Assembly: GCA_030512295.1 (NCBI GenBank)
Contig: JAULSR010000001.1
Location: 5,169,001 to 5,233,000, forward strand
Length of the DNA stretch: 64,000 bases
Direction: 5' to 3'
Source: Bombardia bombarda
Lineage: Eukaryota > Ascomycota > Sordariomycetes > Sordariales > Lasiosphaeriaceae
Part shown: positions 22,006 to 32,212 of the stretch, piece by piece
Layout of the letters: each line of letters starts with the position of its first letter
Position numbering within the stretch: position 1 is the stretch's first letter
Notes under the pieces: generated by a model
What the model was told of the DNA's origin: nothing
The model's input: the letters and a program-made list of their open reading frames with translations, nothing else
Databases searched by the model: none
Position numbers and translations under genes: made by a program

Positions 22006-25000
22006 CTACTTTCGAGACCTATTGGATCCCGAATAGAAATTGAAATTGCCGGAACTGGCGTGCTGCGAGCCGGTGTCATTGTGGCGTGAAGCGCCCAAGC
22101 CTCGAATACGGGGCTCACTCGGAGCTGGCTGTCGAGCCTGGGCGTCGGGCCCCTGCGCGCCAGTGTCATTGTGGCATGAGGCGCCCAAGCCTCGAAGACA
22201 GGGCTCGTTCGGAGCTGGCTGACGAGCTTGGTTGCCTGGCTCCTGCTTAGGTTGGACCTTGGTCACATGCTGCGGTTGGATGCTGAGTTTACCCTGAGAG
22301 CAGAACTCCACCAATTTAGACTGCATACCGGCTTGGATGTTCTCGTCAACCTTGATCAAGGCCGACTCAAGAATCTGCCCACCGGGTTTAGTACTCTGTT
22401 GAGGCCCAACCAATACGTCCGTATGGCCCGATTCGTCCACATGTGTCTCCGCTGGAGGCGAAAGCGAAAGTCGAGACAGGTCAGTAGTCAGGTTCTTAAC
22501 CTTGCCGCTCAGCGGAAGACTGATCACAGACCCAGCATCCGATGCAATGTCGTCCTCGCCTGCAGTGACACGACTCTCCCGCTCTACAAGCGCCATCTGA
22601 TCTCTAGACGGGAAATAGTAATCCGCGATGTCGTCTGGACAGACATTGACTTGAGCTTGAGCATCAAGTTGTGCCAGCTCGTAGAGATAGCTCCCTTTCG
22701 GCCAGTACTTTTCATACTCAGGGCCGGTAAAGGCGTTAGGATTTTCTATCTCAACATCATCCTGCGCCCACATAGATTTGTTCAGGCCATGAACCGGAAG
22801 TATGTTGGAAGTTGACGACTCAGCAATTGGTTTGGTGGGTTGCGTTGTATTATTTGCCCATTGAAATGCCTGGGCGCTTTTTGAGATCTGGGAAGACAAC
22901 GGAACATGAGAAGACTGAGGCTCAGCAGATGTCTCCTCACTATCAGTCCTCGGGCGTCTCTGGGTTGCATAGGGATGCATAAGCTGATAATTAGCCAGTC
23001 GTTCGGCTGCCTCCTCAAAGCCCTTTGGTGCCCGTGCAGACTCCCGAAGTGACATCATCTCTTCAGGCTGATACTGAATACGTGTTCCACTTGACCCAAG
23101 CTCAGTGGTCGTTCCTGGCTGGCGTGATTGGGGTTGCTGGGACGGCTGTCTTGACTGCGGTACCTCGAGCGCGTTCATGATAATGTCATTGATAAGTGCC
23201 AGATTCTCTTTAGTAGTTGCGTTGCTCTCGCCCATTCTAAGATAGTATTCTCGGATACCATTCCTAATTTCCTCAGCTGTCTCGGCATGCTCGGCTTTAG
23301 TGCGTCCAGATTTACCTGTAAGTGCGAAAACCACCATCAGGTTTCTCGCTATCTCGCGAAGTGCCGTTTCCCTTGGGTCTTTGGGCTTGTCCTCAAGCAA
23401 AGGAATATCGAGTTGGCTATTGGACACCCTAGAGGTTGATGGAGCGAAGTCGTGCTCACTTTGTTCGCCCAATGAAGAACTCCGCTCTAAGTCCGCACCT
23501 TTGTTCATTCCAAGGGCATCGGAAGATTGCATTGATGGGGACCTAGATACCAACCCAGGAGGGTTGCTGTCTTGTCCCATGGTTGACAGCTGGTGATTCG
23601 GCTCAGTGATATCTCTCGGTACTCCTATACGAGCCCGAGAGGCTACCGGTGGCGAATTACCAAATATCAACAAGTCGCTGGAGGCCGAGACCTGCGAGAC
23701 AGCTGTCAATGGAGGTGTCGGTACCACATTTGAGGTATTTGTGACGGGGGTAGGCAGAATACGACCAGAAGAACGAGATGAAGGCTGCGGAGTGGTAGAA
23801 TGGACAGCGGGTACATCTTGATGTGCCCCTGTTGGAGAGTCATGAACGATTAAAGAGGCGAGATGCTGTGTGGGCGCAGAATCAATCTGGATTGGCGAAG
23901 AAGGTGCTGTCGTAGCAGATGTTCGAACGGCCGAAGCAGGTTGAGGAGCCGCCGGTGGACGTCGCTGAGATATTGCGCCAGACTGCTGTGGCGCTTGGGT
24001 TTCAATTTCAGAACGGCGAAGTTTCGTCATGATTCCCCAGGTGATGTCACCCGAAGTGTGAGTCGGGACAACATTCCCTGCCTGATCTAAATATTTACCC
24101 TCTCGCAGAGCCTTGACAATGGCTAGGAAGCAATTTCGGTGGTGATTGGACGGGAAATTCAGGGGGTAAGATGATATACGTTTGTTCAGGCGCCGGAACT
24201 GTACCAAGGTCGTTGAACCTCTATCAGAGTCTTCCTCAGCAGGGCTTGAGTGGCTGTGCCAACGATCAAGTGGCATACGGTCGACCTCCTTGTTCAAAAC
24301 GAAAATGATGAACATGCCCATGGACGGCTTCGGTAGGACGTCTAAAGATACCGCACCATGAAAGCTAAGATTGCTATTTTCCGCATGCCCGCTCCGTGTA
24401 GTCCGCACAACGCATTTCCAAAGAATATTTAGTTTACCATCTGAAGCCCCTGGTGGTGTTGGGGTTGAGCGCTGTGGCGGTGTTGGGCCAGCATTTAAAG
24501 TAGGGACTCGAGGACGGTGTGAATCTAAAGTCTGGTCACGATTATGCTGCTGATGGTGGGTGTCGGTGGACACCGTCCGGGTTTGACTGGTCGATGGCGC
24601 CATGCCGCGTACCTGAGCCAAGCTCAAGGGGCTTCTGAGTCGTTGAATCGGCATATCGTCATGTTGCACAATTCCAAGGGCCGAGATGGGAGGGTTGGCC
24701 ACTGGTGTTAGTCTCCTGGTTGGAGGCAGCTCAAGTCCCCGAGAATGATAATGACGAGCTACGCTGCTGTTGAGCTCCGGATGAGGTGGGAGAGTTTGAC
24801 TATAGTGTTGTAGTTAGTGATGGTGTTGGGAGCAAAAGCAAAGAGCCATTGACAAACCGAGATGACATATTGTGTAGGATACGTCCTGTCATGTTGCTGA
24901 TCCTAGACCTGTTATCATAGCTCCGCGCACCGCCAAGATCACTCAGTCCTGCAACCTCCCGAGCATCTTCGTCGTTAAATATGCCCGATTCTTGAGCAGC

Positions 25001-25466
25001 TGCAAGTAGTTATTAGTGCTTGATAAAGTATGTGAGAGCGCATTGACACAACATACCGCGCCAAATGTTGCCAATGCTTGTATCAACCACGGGCTGCACT
25101 CTGTGAGCTGAAGCTCGAGCAGCGCCACGACGATCGTAGTCATGGTCGTGGTGACCACGGCCACGCTCTCCATCTGCGAGGGGAAGCTCTTCTATGCGTT
25201 GAATTCCGAGATCATCCTATTCTCAATTAGTATAATGTTTCTTTTGATACGGACAAGACATTCTGGTCCATGCATAACACTGGACATAGCATGTGCTGAG
25301 TGTCGAGTAGAGGCTTGATGGTGGAGCAAAAATGACCTCCAGGAGAGAGGAAAGGCGATTGGAAATAGAACAAAACGAGAGAGCGAGCACTTACCATCAT
25401 TGCGCGCCTGACCGACTCCGAGTCTGGCTGGCCAGCCGAAGGATTCGGCAAGCGCAGACCCGCCAT
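22006..25466 (-). CDS. Large Ser/Pro/Gln-rich protein of unknown function (1055 aa)
   Basis: Four exons, 25466-25395, 25216-25057, 24999-24858 and 24799-22006, total 3168 nt, 1055 residues. All introns are GT-AG and phases match. I do not recognise the family. The first 125 residues are charged, with a His/Asp/Arg-rich patch (GRGHHDHDYDRR). About residues 205-330 look like the only globular part: LNILWKCVVRTTRSGH, SMGMFIIFVLNKEVDRMPLD, FRRLNKRISSYPLNFPSNHH, CFLAIVKALREGKYLDQAG. The rest is Ser/Pro/Gln/Thr-rich and probably disordered. The tail has two imperfect copies of a roughly 35-residue segment (RQPAP-EP---RGLGAS-HNDTG). The start at 25466 opens the first exon that splices in frame; further upstream the frame has no better ATG. 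Adaptor or nuclear regulatory roles are possible but unsupported. Confidence 0.75.
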
Positions 25467-27763
25467 GGTAGTGAGATCAAGCTGTCTTTGCAAATAAGGA
25501 CTGTCGCGACCAGATACCACGCGTAGATTGATGCGCTGGAGACCGAGAAGAGGTTGCTGTGGATAGGTTAGTATCCGAAATAAAGAAAGCGGTGGCGGCG
25601 ATGCCGTGGATGCCAGTCTAGGTTTGGAGGCTGCGTCAAAAGGCGCATAGCAGGACGTACTACAGCTGATGATGAATGGGGAAAGACGAGAGGCAGGTGG
25701 TTTGGAAGTCGAGAAACTGAGGTAGGTAGTCCTCGGGTCCAGGCAGTTCTGTGGTGTGTAGTACGTGGTCCGAGGGAAATCGCGAAGGGAAGTGAGGGAG
25801 TACCTGAAGGAGGTAAAAGGCCAGACCCGAACCAGGAAATGATGCCAGTGGAGTGAGAGAACGTACGGAAGGAGCGACTGGCTTCGGCAGTGGGTGACCT
25901 CAAGCACAACTCAGTGATTCTCGAAATTTGAAAAGAGTCGGGTGTTCTTCCTGCGTCAAGATGCTGAATCCAAGACGGCAAATCAAGTCGAAAAGCTACT
26001 GCAATGTGTTGAAGAGGAAGCGGTGGGGTTTTGGTTCTGGGAATGCCGGTCGAGTGGTGCTTTTTGTAAAGGGAAGGGCCGTCGCTGTCGCGCTCCTTCC
26101 TGCCCAGGTCGTGTTCTGGAGTGCGGCCGTGGGTCCCAGAACATACCAGGCAGAAATCCATGTATTCTGTACTTACCCAACCAATTAACCTTCACCAAGA
26201 GTATGTGTGGAACATTGGACGATGAAGTATAAAGTACAGAACACCGTTTCTTAAGACCATGGGGTCACCTAGGTGAGGCTGGGTGAAGGCAAAGAATGCT
26301 TCAGCTGCTCCACAAGTCTACTCGAATTTTCCTCGGGCTTCTCCGCCTCTGCCTCATCCCTTCTCAAGAAAACCTGTGCGACTTCGCACCTTTGCTCGAC
26401 TCTTCTCCCCCACGGGCAGAGTGCTGTGGCTCAACCTACTCCAGACTACGTTGCCCTGTCCCCATCTCGTCAGACGGATAGATGCCCAGGTGGATAATAA
26501 TCCCGTGAAGTCACAGTCCTTTGCGAGAACAATGAGCTCCCAATTTAGTAGCTTTATAAGGTCTCAGAAGAATGCCAGGTCTTAGTGGTGACCTTTGCTC
26601 CTCGCCGACGCGACCTGCCGAGGTAGTTTTCTCCTCCAAGATGACTAGAATCTTCTCACTTTTGCACACAATTACACCACCAGTTACTTTCACATAACGC
26701 AATCACTCCCTCTTCCACGATGCTTTCACATATGGCATCGCCGTAACTTTTCCATGCTCACTCACTGCTATTTGTCTTGGTCCCCTGGAAGCTAGGTTAC
26801 CGTCCAGACGGCAGTGACAGCAGCCCTTGAACTTGGGGCACTGACTGGACAGGCTGAAGCGACCTTATTTCTGTTTAATCTGACCCTGAGCTTTGCTGTT
26901 GATCTGCGACGCTAGGCGCCGGTGCCTAGGGACACGCTACCTACCTATGCAGTATGACAGGTGACAGTGGCAAAGGCTGGCTTGGGCGACACTTGCAGCT
27001 TGGTCAAAGCTGCCCGGGCCAGTATCTAATTCGACACCTAGGTAGCTACCTACACCCCGAGCAAGTGAGTGAGGCCAAAGCCCTGTAGGGTAGAAAACCA
27101 AGCCGGCGGGCAGTCTCTGCTAGACAGTACCTTAGTTAGGTACCTTGGACTGTACTCCCCGAAGTCTTTTCCCACCTCAAAGCGACATGACCCCCCATTT
27201 CCTTTCCAGTGCTTGCAATGCACAAACCGAGTCTGTAGCCCGAGCAGACAAACCCACTCCGCCCTTTTCAGCGTCCGTCTTTATGTAGTAGCGTTTGGAA
27301 AGCTGTGCAATTTAGCAACCAAAGGGACATTTCTCTGGGAGACGGAGACCTCTGCGTTGGTATCTATCCAGGTAAGTACCTAATTAACGTACCTAAGGTA
27401 GCCAACTTTCTGCGAACCCCACCGGGCTTTAAATCACCTAAGTCGCCACAGACCAAGATTTGTCCTTCTCAAAGCTCTTGCAAGCCGATCAAGCTCGCCT
27501 CCATTGACACGACCCTGCATGTAAAGAATGAAAAGAACGTGAAGAGAGCCAGACGGTAATCACGTACCAGCTCATCGTAGCGGCATACCGAGATTGAAGG
27601 GGCTGCATTCTTGTCGACCGTTTCATCAAAAAGACGACCATTTCGACGAATCGTTTTGCCTTCCAATTGTCGCTGCGCGGACTCAGAAGCCCCTAAGATC
27701 CACCCTTCCGACACGAGAAGACATGGAATATCTGCAAAAGAGGCTCAAAATCGCAAACAAGAC
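25467..27763. other. Intergenic, 2.3 kb
   Basis: No supported gene. The left part is the upstream region of the 1055-residue gene. TACCTAGGTA-type words cluster at 26.9-27.4 kb. A minus-strand frame ending at an ATG at 27714 (about 49 codons, then a GTACGT donor-like site) looks protein-like but is isolated. Confidence 0.45.
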
Positions 27764-28830
27764 ATGTCCGGACCGACGATCGCTGGGAACTTTGAGAAAG
27801 TCGGTGCCTTACCCCGAAAACCTCAAGACAGGGAGAGATATATGGGCACAATCCTCGCGACAAAGCTGGAGCAGATACTTATTCTATACATTCGCGACTC
27901 CGAACTGCTCCTGCTGGGCGACGACGGCGAGGACTCGACTAGACTTTCTTTGCACCTTTAGGCGACAGGGTGATACGGTCCCGATTCCGACAGCCCCATC
28001 AATCTGCTTCATTTGCGCGCTGGCTTTAAGATTGGCACACGCATTAAAAAGTTGGAGAGCGAGCTACATAGCTAGCATCAGAAAGGGGCCGTCACCGGCA
28101 GACAAATACGAGTGTCTTCACCAGATGCAATCTGCGCGGCTGTTGTTGATCGGTATGCGGCTCTCCGCAATCCTGCTGGGATGATGTTCTATCGGCGCTT
28201 CAACAGTGACAGGTTACCATCTTGACGGCTTCTATTTAGTTTTGGTACATACAATGTATGCTGATATGTGCGACAATTCTATGGGAAATGGATACGACAA
28301 GTCAGGTGGTCGGTCTGCGACAGACGGAGAAAGGATCAACACGGCGACGACAATCCGACTCCAGCGGAGTCATCACACAGCAAGGCGAGTGTCTTTCTTC
28401 AAGAGATGGGAGACAACTTTGTTTCTTTCCTTAGTCATCGGCTCTACCTTGACATTGACTGCTGGAAAGACAAAAATGTCAAAATCAGGCCATCGCAAAG
28501 CTTCATCTAAGGCGCCATGAGCTGCATTATCGACATCTCCAGACGGATTTGTCTCGGATCTTTGTCAACAGACGTTGCTGTGGCAGTACATGCATCAAAT
28601 GTTACTGAGATTGTTGTCGCAGAGACAACCTCTGAGCTACGTTGGGATGGAGTGGCTGTTGTACTACACAAGAGCCTGTCTCTCCGTCACAGAAATACTC
28701 CTTACAGAGGGTATATCTTATCGACATGTCGGCTTTCTCCCATCTCATGGGTATCTGCGAATTCAGTACACTGAGCATTCGAGATCATGCTGCACTTCAG
28801 CGTCACAATTATCGACGTGACGGTTAGAGC
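27764..28830 (+). pseudogene. Stop-riddled coding relic of unknown family
   Basis: From an ATG at 27764 one frame reads like protein (MSGPTIAGNFEKVG, YMGTILATKLEQILILYIRD). After its first stop near 27960 the same frame resumes with protein-like text (AGFKIGTRIKKLESELHS, AAVVDRYAALRNPAGMMFYR) broken by further stops. Around 28530-28820 the frame shifts by one and reads LLWQYMHQMLLRLLSQRQ and SYVGMEWLLYYTRACLSV. Several stops are TAG or TGA where CAG or CGA would restore a codon, which fits C-to-T mutation. I do not recognise the parent protein. It could be a decayed accessory gene or a piece of the neighbouring mobile region. Chance open frames remain possible. Confidence 0.35.
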
Positions 28831-29291
28831 TGGTAATTACCACTGACAGCTACATGATGCACTGGGTGAAATGCCTAGAGACAACGAATGGGTCTCGATA
28901 TCGTACCCAGTGGGTTTATGGTGTACTCTAACACTGATTAATATTCTTAAGACATCACCAAGGAAAATCTTATTGTCCCTGGCCATCTGGAGGCACTTGA
29001 ATATATCACCTATTTGGGCGACATTGATGCACATGGGCAACCCTCTTTAGCGATGCAGCTTGCATTACGTTTCAGTCGATTTATGGTCTTCCAATCGACA
29101 ACAAGTCACCTTCGCCACGAGGTTGGGGTTTTCCGATGCATCCTGTCCAATGGGCGAGGACGGCATGTCTGGTTTCGGCAATTGGCACTTGGCCATGAAA
29201 TGACAAATATTGCAAACGGACTTATTGGCCAGGGGTTGATGAGTAATTCGGGGAAATATGGGAGACCGAGTCTTGCATGTGGGATAATGTT

Positions 29292-29383
29292 CTGTTACAA
29301 CCTGCCAAGACATGTCAGCGTTGTAAGCACGTGACCACGGTTGGTCACGTAATCACGGCAAACCACGAGGTCAGGAGCGACCC
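29292..29383 (+). repeat. Left 92-bp direct repeat
   Basis: It contains the interrupted palindrome ACGTGACCA-CGGT-TGGTCACGT (9-bp arms, 29330-29351), the 8-bp palindrome GACATGTC, and in this copy perfect 7-bp arms TTACAAC/GTTGTAA. It differs from the right copy only at 29323 (G here, A at 31033). Confidence 0.93.
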
Positions 29384-29511
29384 ATTATTGGCTAAAAATT
29401 TCGCCCACGCCCAATCAACCACAATGCCCGAACGAAATTCCAAACATAAGCGGCCTGTTTTGTCGACCAGCTCATCAGGAAAGGAAGTCTCCCTTTCTTT
29501 CGTTCTTTATC

Positions 29512-30963
29512 ATGGACGAGACGCAAATTCGCCCGGAGCTCTCGCAAGCAGAGCAAGTTCTAGCAAATCCGCCGTCACGAAAACGAAAGCTAGATAGCGA
29601 CGACGACGCCGAACCACGGGCAAAGCGAGCGCAGACGACGCGGCCGACCTCGGAGCCAGCACGATTGACACGACAGAACCTCGCACGTTTCAACAAGATG
29701 GGCAAAAAGAAGTCCTCAGACCCCTCGGACGATTCGGGATCGACGAAGACCATCTCGACAATGGCGTCTGGCTTCGCTATCCAGGCCCGAAAGAATGGCA
29801 TCCGCGACCCTATTGGCTCTAAGCCGCCTAAGAACCTCGAAGGCCTCCGCAAGCAGGTCGCCAAGTCCCGGGGGACCGCCTCCCCCCCGGAGTCAGTGTG
29901 CGAGGACTATACCTACACAGTTCAGAGAGCCGATAACGAAGCAACCGTGGTCGGCGAGACACTACCGTTACTGAAGACATATCCGAGAGAACCTTACAAG
30001 AGGACGCTCAACCAGGCATTCACGGGCTTTCCGAAGGACGTTGGGTTCAACAATGGCCTATCAGCCCCGCAGCCTGACTTCGTCGAAGGGCTTGAGATGG
30101 AAGAGTACCAGCCCTTCCCAATCGGCGAGTATGTCCCCGGGGCAGTCCTTGTGAAGAATAACCCACGTTCCGTGACGCTACCACACATCGCTGGAGAATG
30201 GAAGGGCCCCGGAGGAGACATGAGAGAAGCAGAGCTGCAGAGCCGCTACGACGGAGCTGCTCTGGTTCACGCAAGGAACCAAGCCCTTTCCTATATGGGA
30301 AAATCCGACCCACCAGGTCACGCCGAAATTACGACATTCACTACGGACGGCAAGAACATCAATTTCTTTGCACACTATGCGACTGAAGCTGAGGACGGCA
30401 CGCTGGAATATCACCAGTATCCCATCAAGTCGACGAGTTTGGTCAACTCTCACGGAGAACACAAGGAAGGCCGAAGAGGACTCAGGAACGCCCAGGACCA
30501 CGCCAGAGCACAGTCGTACGCTCTGAGGGACCAGTTGAAGGAGCACTACAAGCAGCAACGCAGCGGTGGCCTCCATCCTGTCGCTACAGGGATGCCAACG
30601 TTGCCTGTACCGGGCACCGAACCATTGAACGCATACGAGGACGAGGACGACTACGAAGTCGTCGAACCATAGCCTGTCTACCAGCCGACACCCCCTACAT
30701 CGTCCAAGCCCAAGCACAGTAATTCGCACCACTCGCATTCGACGTCGCATTCGTCGAAGGCTCCCCCGTCCACACACAGTTCCACCCATGGCAGTGGCCA
30801 GAAGCGGAAGGCTCCATCCTCGCAAGAATCGTCAAGCGGTTCTTCCCATCACAGCAAGTACAAGAGCTACTGGAAGAAGGACGCCAGGAGCGGACGTTAT
30901 TACCACAAGCATTCGGATGGTACCGTCTCTTGGCTTGACGACGAGGAAAACGAACGTGCCTAG
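29512..30963 (+). CDS. PD-(D/E)XK nuclease-like accessory protein, in-frame amber at codon 387
   Basis: The intact frame is 29512-30672 (386 residues). It ends at a TAG, but the same frame stays open for 96 more codons to the TAG at 30961-30963. Residues 22-45 hold basic clusters (PSRKRKL, RAKRA) like a bipartite nuclear signal. Residues 125-345 form the conserved-looking core. It contains PDF with D189, AGEWKG with E229 and K231, and ELQSRYDGAA just after, which is the order of a PD-(D/E)XK (restriction-endonuclease fold) active site. It resembles uncharacterised fungal families with this fold found in accessory regions; that resemblance is from memory. The post-amber part is Ser/His-rich and ends in a WW-like stretch (SGRYYHKHSDGTVSWLDD). 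No introns. Nuclease activity is inferred. Confidence 0.7.
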
Positions 30964-30987
30964 TACGGTCTCTGGGACATCGACCAT

Positions 30988-31000
30988 GAAGGAGGGGAAA
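30988..31000 (+). other. Purine run abutting the right repeat (PPT-like)
   Basis: GAAGGAGGGGAAA is immediately followed by CC and the TGTTACAACC start of the right repeat. Position and composition match a retrotransposon polypurine tract. A 13-nt purine run can also arise by chance. Confidence 0.45.
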
Positions 31001-31001
31001 C

Positions 31002-31093
31002 CTGTTACAACCTGCCAAGACATGTCAGCGTTATAAGCACGTGACCACGGTTGGTCACGTAATCACGGCAAACCACGAGGTCAGGAGCGACCC
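31002..31093 (+). repeat. Right 92-bp direct repeat
   Basis: It is the same as the left copy except A at 31033. That change (TG to TA, CpA to TpA on the other strand) breaks the TTACAAC/GTTGTAA pairing and is of the type made by repeat-induced point mutation. Confidence 0.93.
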
Positions 31094-31329
31094 CAAAACA
31101 ATTGACCACGGGAATAACTTTATTTCCCAGTTGCCACTGAGGGTAGCAAAAAACATTCTTCGCTGCTGTGCGACGGATCATTTATCCCACATGGATTCGC
31201 ATTTGGTAAGCTACCAAACGGAGTTGCTTAAGCAGACACTGATCAATAGCCTCTCTCAACAGATCATGGCTCCGACAGATCGAATGCTGGTATGGCAACA
31301 TTGTTGGTCAACAAGAGAGATTAGAAGCA

Positions 31330-31335
31330 TATAAA
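31330..31335 (+). promoter_or_regulatory. TATA-like box upstream of the GST gene
   Basis: TATAAA lies 134 bp before the GST start codon and is followed by a C/A-rich leader, a usual fungal 5' UTR composition. Confidence 0.4.
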
Positions 31336-31468
31336 CCAAAGCTCCCAGTGTCCATTTCACACACAACTTAGCACCAGGACACACACCTCTTTCACCCAGT
31401 TTCCCAAGCAACAGCTCCTCTCACCACCAACAATCTCCAAACCCAACAACCAACCACAAAAGAAAAAC

Positions 31469-32212
31469 ATGGCAGACTCATCGTCCCTCCCAAAACTCAC
31501 CCTCTACCTCGCCTCAGGCTCCTGCGCCCTGGCACCACACATCCTCCTCCGCGAGCTCGCCATCCCCTTCACCCCCTTTTTCATGCGCCTCAATATTAAA
31601 GGCGGCAGCGGCTACGAAGCCGAAGACGGCTCTTTCTCCGCCGAGGAGTACAAGAAGACAGTCCACCACAGCGGCTACGTCCCCGCGCTCAAGGTCGTCA
31701 TCGAGGCAACCGGCGAGGAGGACATAATCACCGAGATGCCCGCCATCCTGACCTACATCGCCTCGCTCGCGCCCTCGCCCGAGCGCGCGGCCCGCCTGCT
31801 CGGCGCGACCCCCATCGCCCGCGCAAAGACCATCTCCTGGCTCGCCTGGCTGTCGAGCACGCTGCATGGCCAAGCGTACGCGAGCATCTGGAAGCCGAAG
31901 AGGTTTGTGGACCAGGCCGGCGCGGACGTGGAGGCTATCGTAGCGCAGGTGGGGCGCAAGACTGTTATTGAGTGTTATAGACAGATGGAGGCGGCGCTGG
32001 AGAGGGACGGCGGCGAGTTCTTTATTGGTGGCGGTGAGGGCCAGCCGGGGCTGGTGGATATCTGTGCCTACTTGTTTTATCGGTGGGGGGTGAAGCAGAA
32101 GTTTGAGATGGGCCAGTTTGTGAGGTATGAGAAGGTTGCTCAGGCGGTGGAGGCGCGGGAGAGCGCGAGTGGTGCGGTGGAGAGGGAGGGCGGGAAGCTG
32201 GTGTTTGCTTAG
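31469..32212 (+). CDS. Glutathione S-transferase-like protein, beta-class-like N-terminus
   Basis: A single exon encodes 247 residues. The N-terminal thioredoxin-like domain starts LTLYLASGSCALAPHILLRE. This resembles bacterial beta-class GSTs, where the Cys of that motif (C19 here) contacts glutathione. TEMPAILTYIAS is the glutathione gamma-glutamyl-binding motif. The C-terminal half (about 105-247) is the all-helical GST domain, including GLVDICAYLFYRWG, which corresponds to the conserved N-capping box helix. Expected role: conjugation or thiol transfer to electrophiles in the cytosol. The absence of introns and the bacterial-type motif leave horizontal origin open. It starts 375 bp right of the element, so it may belong to the same accessory patch. 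GC-rich, strongly biased codons suggest it is functional. Confidence 0.85.
   Translation: MADSSSLPKLTLYLASGSCALAPHILLRELAIPFTPFFMRLNIKGGSGYEAEDGSFSAEEYKKTVHHSGYVPALKVVIEATGEEDIITEMPAILTYIASLAPSPERAARLLGATPIARAKTISWLAWLSSTLHGQAYASIWKPKRFVDQAGADVEAIVAQVGRKTVIECYRQMEAALERDGGEFFIGGGEGQPGLVDICAYLFYRWGVKQKFEMGQFVRYEKVAQAVEARESASGAVEREGGKLVFA

Larger units (their letters stand above)
29292..31093 (+). mobile_element. Direct-repeat-bounded element carrying one nuclease-like gene
   Basis: Two 92-bp direct repeats, 29292-29383 and 31002-31093, differ at one base and are exactly 1710 bp apart. They enclose a single gene and little else. Each begins (after one C) with TGTTACAACC, and the right copy is directly preceded by a 13-nt purine run (30988-31000). 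This resembles the polypurine tract and 3' LTR of a retrotransposon. No reverse transcriptase, integrase or transposase lies between the repeats. I see no clear primer-binding site, terminal CA or target-site duplication. Best reading: a small non-autonomous, LTR-like or recombination-site-bounded unit with a cargo gene. A local duplication of unknown origin is the alternative. Confidence 0.55.

Noticed and set aside
29292..29383. The 92-bp repeats as a target-site duplication
   Set aside because: Far too long for known transposon target duplications and internally structured. LTR-like or recombination-site repeats fit better.
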